Assembly: GCF_018448935.1 (NCBI RefSeq)
Contig: NZ_RCWC01000001.1
Coordinates: 124,001-188,000 of the forward strand
From: Photorhabdus noenieputensis
Lineage (GTDB): Bacteria; Pseudomonadota; Gammaproteobacteria; Enterobacterales; Enterobacteriaceae
Length of the DNA stretch: 64,000 bases
Direction of reading: 5' to 3'
Positions 59,365 through 64,000 of this stretch are shown one piece after another. Under the pieces are notes generated by a model. That model saw only the letters and a list, made by a program, of their open reading frames with translations, had not been told where the DNA came from and did not search any database. The stretch's first letter is position 1. Each line of letters opens with the position of its first letter. Position numbers and translations under genes: made by a program.

Positions 59365-60543
59365 ATGAACGTGATTATCGTTGGTGGAGGCATGACCGGC
59401 GCGACGCTTGCGCTGGCGATATCTTCCCTGAGTAAGGGGCAGATTCATGTGTCCCTGATTGAAGCAGCAGAGCCGGAGCAGAAACATCCCGGCTTTGATG
59501 CCAGAGCGATAGCACTGGCTTATGGTACTTGTCAGCGTTTACAACAGATTGGCGTTTGGTCTGCTCTGGAAGATTATGTGATACCAATAACTCACGTTCA
59601 TGTTAGTGATCGTGGTCATGCAGGGTTTGTGAACCTTTACGCAAAAGAATATGGCATTCCAGCTCTAGGTAATGTTATCGAATTGTACGATGCAGGGCAG
59701 TGTTTGTTCAAATTACTGAAAAATGCGCCTGGTGTAACGCTATATTGTCCATCCAAGGTTATGGCTGTTGAAAGAACCCTATCATCGGTCGCTGTCACTC
59801 TGGACAGTGGTGAACGTCTGCAAGGCGAGTTGCTGGTAGCGGCAGATGGCAGCCATTCTGCCATTGGTCACGCTTGTAATATTCAGTGGCAGCGGCGCGC
59901 TTATGAACAGGTTGCCGTGATTACCAATGTACTGACTTCAGAGCATCCGCGAGGCAGTGCATTTGAACGTTTCACAGAACATGGTCCACTTGCTTTGTTG
60001 CCAATGTCTGGGGGGCGGAGTTCGCTGGTCTGGTGCCATCAGTTGGCGCGGAAAAAAGAGATAGCGAGTTGGAATAATGAGCAATTTCTTAAGCAGTTAC
60101 AGCGAGCATTTGGCTGGAGACTGGGGAAAATATTGGAGACTGGTCAGCGTCATCGCTATCCATTGGTTCTATCCACTGCAAATCAACAAATTAGCCACCG
60201 ATTAGCATTGGTGGGAAATGCCGCGCAAACATTACATCCGATTGCCGGTCAGGGTTTCAATCTTGGTATGCGAGATGTCATGACACTGGCTCAGATTGTT
60301 TCTGCGGCTTTTGCTGCGGGTCAGGATATTGGTACTTACCCGGTTTTGGCTAACTATCAACAGCAACGGGTTTTAGATCGGGAAAACACCATCGATATTA
60401 CCGATGGATTGATACGGATATTTGCCAATCGTTATTTTCCATTACAAGCCGGGCGTAACTTCGGCCTGATGGTGATGGAAAAATGCTCTCCTATGCGGGA
60501 TATACTGGCCCGTCAGACTCTGGGTTGGGTCGCCCAAAGATAA
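59365..60543 (+). CDS. ubiH: Ubiquinone hydroxylase UbiH
   Basis: FAD monooxygenase of the UbiH/COQ6 family that hydroxylates the ubiquinone ring. 392 residues, the same as E. coli. GGGMTGATLALAI is the N-terminal FAD dinucleotide fold, AADGSHSAIG the GD-like motif, and GNAAQTLHPIAGQGFNLGMRD the second FAD motif. It begins 7 bp after pepP, and ubiI, a paralogue, follows 38 bp later. Confidence 0.95.
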   Translation: MNVIIVGGGMTGATLALAISSLSKGQIHVSLIEAAEPEQKHPGFDARAIALAYGTCQRLQQIGVWSALEDYVIPITHVHVSDRGHAGFVNLYAKEYGIPALGNVIELYDAGQCLFKLLKNAPGVTLYCPSKVMAVERTLSSVAVTLDSGERLQGELLVAADGSHSAIGHACNIQWQRRAYEQVAVITNVLTSEHPRGSAFERFTEHGPLALLPMSGGRSSLVWCHQLARKKEIASWNNEQFLKQLQRAFGWRLGKILETGQRHRYPLVLSTANQQISHRLALVGNAAQTLHPIAGQGFNLGMRDVMTLAQIVSAAFAAGQDIGTYPVLANYQQQRVLDRENTIDITDGLIRIFANRYFPLQAGRNFGLMVMEKCSPMRDILARQTLGWVAQR

Positions 60544-60581
60544 CCGCAGATTAAGCAGACAAAATAAGAGGACGTTATATT

Positions 60582-61814
60582 ATGCAATCATTTGACGTGG
60601 TTATCGCTGGTGGCGGTATGGTTGGTTTAGCGCTTGCCTGTGGCTTACAAGGCAGTGGCTTGCGGGTGGCTGTAGTGGAGAGCTATCCGCCTACTCATCC
60701 CGTTACTGCTGGAGAAGAGTATGCTTTGCGGGTTTCTGCGATTAATGCAGCCAGTGAGCGCTTATTACAGCATCTTGGTGTGTGGCAACAGATCTTGGAT
60801 ATGCGCACCAGTCCTTATCAGGAAATAGAAGTTTGGGAGCGGGATAGCTTTGGCCGTATTCAGTTCAGCGCGGCTGAATATGGGTTGGAATATCTTGGTC
60901 ATATCATTGAAAACCGAGTTATTCGTGAAACATTATGGAAAAAAGCGGATAGCTTATCTGATGTGACCATTTTGGCACCGGCGGCTTTGAAACAGGTTGC
61001 CTGGGGTGAAAATGAAGCTTTTATGACTTTATCCGATGGTCGCATGTTAACTGCCCGTTTAGTGGTTGGTGCTGATGGCGCTCATTCATGGTTGCGTCAA
61101 CATGCTGATATCCCTCTCACATTTTGGGATTATGAACATCATGCATTGGTAGCCACTATTCGCATCGAAGAGCCGCATGGTCGGGTTGCCCGTCAGGTCT
61201 TTTATGGTAATGGTATTTTGGCGTTTTTGCCCCTTGCCGATCCTCATTTGTGTTCTATCGTCTGGTCACTACCGGGTGAAGTTGCCGAACAGTACAAACA
61301 GCTTGATCATCAGCGTTTCAACCAGCAATTGGCGGTAGATTTTGATCTGCGCCTTGGTCAATGTGAATTGATGGGTGAACGTCTGACAATTCCACTAACC
61401 GGTCGCTATGCCCGTAATTTTGCGGCTCATCGTCTGGCCCTGTTGGGAGATGCCGCTCATACTATTCACCCATTGGCAGGTCAGGGAGTGAATTTGGGCT
61501 TTATGGATGTCGCTGAATTGATAGGTGAATTGCGTCGTCTGCATGGTCAGGGAAAAGATATTGGTCAGCACTTTTATTTACGTCGCTATGAGCGCCGACG
61601 TAAACATGGGGCTGCGGTGATGCTGGCTGGAATGCAAGGTTTTCGTCAATTATTTGATGGCAATAATCCAGCGAAAAAACTTTTGCGGGATGTCGGGTTA
61701 TCTCTGGCAGATAATTTACCGGGAGTTAAACCTAAATTACTTCGTCAGGCAATGGGTTTGAATGACTTGCCGGATTGGCTCTGCTCTGAATCCCATTCGG
61801 CTGAAAAAATCTAA
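60582..61814 (+). CDS. ubiI: Ubiquinone C5-hydroxylase UbiI (VisC)
   Basis: FAD monooxygenase paralogous to UbiH; it hydroxylates C5 of the ubiquinone precursor. 410 residues (E. coli 400). AGAGGA lies about nine bases before the ATG. GGGMVGLALACGLQ is the FAD fold, VGADGAHSWLR the central motif, and GDAAHTIHPLAGQGVNLGFMD the C-terminal FAD motif. A downstream 14-bp inverted repeat probably ends the operon. Confidence 0.95.
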   Translation: MQSFDVVIAGGGMVGLALACGLQGSGLRVAVVESYPPTHPVTAGEEYALRVSAINAASERLLQHLGVWQQILDMRTSPYQEIEVWERDSFGRIQFSAAEYGLEYLGHIIENRVIRETLWKKADSLSDVTILAPAALKQVAWGENEAFMTLSDGRMLTARLVVGADGAHSWLRQHADIPLTFWDYEHHALVATIRIEEPHGRVARQVFYGNGILAFLPLADPHLCSIVWSLPGEVAEQYKQLDHQRFNQQLAVDFDLRLGQCELMGERLTIPLTGRYARNFAAHRLALLGDAAHTIHPLAGQGVNLGFMDVAELIGELRRLHGQGKDIGQHFYLRRYERRRKHGAAVMLAGMQGFRQLFDGNNPAKKLLRDVGLSLADNLPGVKPKLLRQAMGLNDLPDWLCSESHSAEKI

Positions 61815-62172
61815 TTTAGCCTCTGCTTATCGATAACTTTTTCTCATATCTTGCTGAAATATGAATAGGTGATTTTATTCATATTTCAGTTAGCTTGTAA
61901 CAGAAAATGGGTGTTTTCTAAAGTTAATTGTTAATTTTGAGTATTATGACTCATTTTAATAGTTGAAAATTCTGCATACTCATAACACGTTTTTTGATGG
62001 TCACTGGATTGAACCCTATTTTTACTTATGGTTCATTTTGGTTTTCAGTGATAACTTTCATTTTAAGATATCGTTTGCGTCGCGTTTTTTAGCCGCTTTT
62101 TGTTCATGATTCACAGTATCTGTCGGTTAATACGCGGTATGTTTTCATGTAGGAAATGAAAAGAGGGAAATA
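61815..62172 (+). promoter_or_regulatory. ubiI-gcvT intergenic region
   Basis: 358 bp without a supported gene. After the ubiI terminator-like repeat at 61854-61889 the AT-rich remainder should hold the gcv promoter. In E. coli gcvTHP is controlled by GcvA, PurR and Lrp; no operator can be assigned by eye. GAGGG precedes the gcvT ATG. Confidence 0.5.
61854..61889 (+). terminator. Perfect 14-bp inverted repeat after ubiI
   Basis: CTGAAATATGAATA (61854-61867) and TATTCATATTTCAG (61876-61889) with an 8-nt loop. The stem lies 40 bp after the ubiI stop; the T-tract is weak (TTAGCTTG). Confidence 0.6.
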
Positions 62173-63267
62173 ATGGCAAAACAAACCCCATTGTATGACC
62201 AGCATCTGGCTTGTGGTGCACGTATGGTAGATTTTCATGGCTGGATGATGCCTTTGCATTATGGTTCACAAATGGATGAGCATCATACTGTCCGCACTCA
62301 TGCCGGTATGTTTGATGTTTCCCACATGACGATTGTGGATCTGCATGGTACTGGTTGCCGTGATTTTCTGCGTTATTTGCTGGCAAATGACATTGCTAAA
62401 CTGACAGAAAAGGGTAAAGCCCTATACACCGGGATGCTTAATGCTTCTGGCGGTGTAATTGATGACCTGATTGTTTATTACCTTAGCAATGATTTTTATC
62501 GATTGGTGGTCAATTCTGCGACTCGTGAGAAAGATCTGGCTTGGATTAATGAACATGTAGCCAGTTACCAGGTTGATATTCAGGTTCGTGATGATCTGGC
62601 ATTAATTGCGGTTCAGGGGCCTGAAGCTCAGGTAAAAGTGCAGTCTCTATTGAATGATGAACAAAAACAGACTATTGCCGGAATGAAACCTTTCTTTGGT
62701 GTGCAGGCGGGGGATCTGTTTATCGCAACAACGGGTTATACCGGTGAAGCGGGTTATGAAGTGGCATTACCAAAAGAGCAAGCAGCGGATTTCTGGCAAA
62801 AATTGCTGAGTGTCGGCGTAAAGCCTGCGGGATTAGGTGCGCGTGATACGTTACGGCTTGAAGCCGGTATGAACCTCTATGGACAGGAAATGGATGAAAC
62901 CATTTCTCCCCTTGCGGCTAACATGAGTTGGACAATCGCTTGGAAACCGGAAGATCGCCAGTTTATCGGTCGTGAAGCGCTAGAAAAACAGCGTGAAGAG
63001 GATACTGAGCAGTTAGTTGGCTTGGTGATGAGAGAAAAGGGTGTGTTACGCGGTGGTTTAATAGTTAGTTTTACTGATGAGATGGGTGCCTTACATTCTG
63101 GCGTTATTACCAGTGGTACGTTCTCTCCAACATTAGGATTCAGTATTGCCCTTGCCCGTGTGCCGCAGGGAATTGGTGAACAGGCGGTTGTCCAAATCCG
63201 CAATCGTGAAATGCCGGTTCAGGTAGTCAAACCTAGCTTTGTACGGGCGGGTAAACCTCTCGTATAG
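62173..63267 (+). CDS. gcvT: Aminomethyltransferase GcvT (glycine cleavage T protein)
   Basis: T protein of the glycine cleavage system; it releases ammonia from aminomethyl-GcvH and makes 5,10-methylene-THF. 364 residues, equal to E. coli. [24 protein letters not shown] and [14 protein letters not shown] are diagnostic folate-binding family segments. The C-terminal part has [26 protein letters not shown]. gcvH follows after about 120 bp. Confidence 0.97.
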   Translation: MAKQTPLYDQHLACGARMVDFHGWMMPLHYGSQMDEHHTVRTHAGMFDVSHMTIVDLHGTGCRDFLRYLLANDIAKLTEKGKALYTGMLNASGGVIDDLIVYYLSNDFYRLVVNSATREKDLAWINEHVASYQVDIQVRDDLALIAVQGPEAQVKVQSLLNDEQKQTIAGMKPFFGVQAGDLFIATTGYTGEAGYEVALPKEQAADFWQKLLSVGVKPAGLGARDTLRLEAGMNLYGQEMDETISPLAANMSWTIAWKPEDRQFIGREALEKQREEDTEQLVGLVMREKGVLRGGLIVSFTDEMGALHSGVITSGTFSPTLGFSIALARVPQGIGEQAVVQIRNREMPVQVVKPSFVRAGKPLV

Positions 63268-63388
63268 TCATTTTTATCGAATAATAACTTGATGAGTAAA
63301 TAGCAATTTATCCCAGTAGGCATGATTGGTGCAGGAGCACAACATAGCCTAATAGGGGTAGATTCTAGGATTGAAGGAGATGATGGTA

Positions 63389-63781
63389 ATGAGTAATGTA
63401 CCCGCAGAATTAAGATATGCCCAATCACATGAGTGGGTTCGTGCAGAAGGTAATGGTGAATACACGGTAGGCATTACCGCGCATGCACAGGAGCTGCTAG
63501 GCGATATGGTTTTTGTTGATTTGCCGGAAGTAGGTAATGAAATCAATCTTGGTGATGATTGCGCGGTTGTTGAATCAGTGAAAGCGGCTTCCGATATCTA
63601 TGCACCACTGGGTGGTGAAATTATTGCCGTTAATGAAGCGCTAAATGACTCGCCTGAATTGGTTAACAGTGAGCCTTATAACGAAGGTTGGCTGTTCCGT
63701 ATTAAAGCCTCTGATGAAAGTGAACTTTCGGGTTTGCTGGATGCCGAAGGATATCAGGCACTTCTGGACGAAGAAGAATAA
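63389..63781 (+). CDS. gcvH: Glycine cleavage H protein GcvH
   Basis: Lipoyl carrier that shuttles the aminomethyl group between GcvP, GcvT and Lpd (lpd is also in this window). 130 residues (E. coli 129) from ATG 63389 ([10 protein letters not shown]); in-frame ATGs up to six codons earlier lie in the AAGGAGATG stretch. The lipoylated lysine is K65 in [12 protein letters not shown], in the hybrid lipoyl fold. A strong terminator follows 12 bp after the stop. Confidence 0.96.
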   Translation: MSNVPAELRYAQSHEWVRAEGNGEYTVGITAHAQELLGDMVFVDLPEVGNEINLGDDCAVVESVKAASDIYAPLGGEIIAVNEALNDSPELVNSEPYNEGWLFRIKASDESELSGLLDAEGYQALLDEEE

Positions 63782-63793
63782 TATGCTTACCGT

Positions 63794-63829
63794 CGCCCTG
63801 TTTCACATTGTGAGCAGGGCGTTTTTATT
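63794..63829 (+). terminator. Intrinsic terminator between gcvH and gcvP
   Basis: CGCCCTG (63794-63800) and CAGGGCG (63815-63821) with a 14-nt loop that contains a further TCAC/GTGA pairing, then TTTTTATTT. It is 12 bp after gcvH and 40 bp before the gcvP ATG. It may cut gcvP expression relative to gcvTH. Confidence 0.85.
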
Positions 63830-63868
63830 TGTATGCCATTTCTGGCCGGCTTCAGGAATTAGTAACAA

Positions 63869-64000
63869 ATGACCCAGACATTAAGCCAACTCGAAAATCA
63901 GGGCGAGTTTATCCGCCGTCATATTGGCTCTTCCGCCGAACAGCAAAAAGAGATGCTGGCGACAGTGGGGGCGAGTTCCCTCAATGATTTAACACAGAAA
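63869..64000 (+). CDS. gcvP: Glycine dehydrogenase (decarboxylating) GcvP, 5' end only
   Basis: First 44 codons of the P protein, the PLP enzyme that decarboxylates glycine onto Gcv[11 protein letters not shown] then [17 protein letters not shown] match the GcvP N-terminus. The remaining 900 or so residues lie beyond the window end. It is separated from gcvH by 87 bp with a terminator. Confidence 0.93.
   Translation, partial: MTQTLSQLENQGEFIRRHIGSSAEQQKEMLATVGASSLNDLTQK

Overview
The window is chromosomal DNA of a gammaproteobacterium of the order Enterobacterales. The best guess is Photorhabdus or a close relative (Morganellaceae). This rests on near E. coli-length orthologues in E. coli-like gene order, moderately AT-rich codon use, ERIC-type intergenic repeats of about 125 bp in three places, and a chaperone-usher fimbrial locus in the ampE-pdhR gap. 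The genus is inferred; no rRNA gene is present to settle it.

Layout. (1) 1-17026, + strand: the division and cell wall (dcw) cluster from the 3' end of murE through murF, mraY, murD, ftsW, murG, murC, ddlB, ftsQ, ftsA, ftsZ and lpxC, then an opposite-strand DUF721 gene, secM and secA. Most dcw genes overlap or abut. (2) 17171-24961: mutT, then on the - strand yacG, zapD, coaE, the type IV pilus-like hofC, hofB and ppdD, and nadC. A decayed ampD carrying an ERIC element precedes intact ampE. (3) 25085-32665, - strand: a seven-gene fimbrial operon (major pilin, chaperone, minor pilin, two more chaperones, usher, tip adhesin candidate). Its pilin is preceded by a 314-bp segment (32767-33080) bounded by 25-bp inverted repeats. 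This looks like an invertible promoter switch, seen here in the probable OFF orientation. (4) 33674-35515: an AT-rich patch with a DUF2975 membrane protein plus HTH pair and three small exported or lipoprotein genes. (5) 36112-46042: pdhR, aceE, aceF, lpd and acnB, with a perfect PdhR operator and a strongly folded aceE leader. (6) 46093-48046: a long gene-poor AT-rich stretch, a Dabb-domain gene and yacL. (7) 48182-64000: mscS, argO, yggE, argP, two uncharacterised small genes, rpiA, serA, fau, 6S RNA, zapA, ygfB, pepP, ubiH, ubiI, gcvT, gcvH and the start of gcvP. In E. coli blocks 5-6 and block 7 lie far apart, so a synteny junction falls at about 48047-48181.

How the parts work together. 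The dcw genes make lipid II and build the divisome; zapD and zapA add FtsZ regulators. SecM senses Sec export and sets SecA translation. PdhR controls pyruvate dehydrogenase, which feeds AcnB. ArgP and ArgO form an arginine/lysine-responsive regulator and exporter pair. SerA and the gcv genes link serine, glycine and one-carbon metabolism, and fau also acts on folate.

Most notable: the putative invertible fimbrial promoter, the ERIC-associated decay of ampD with loss of a zinc-ligand histidine, the GC-rich three-chaperone fimbrial block behind a more host-like pilin, a DUF721 (DciA-like) gene beside secM, and a strong terminator between gcvH and gcvP.
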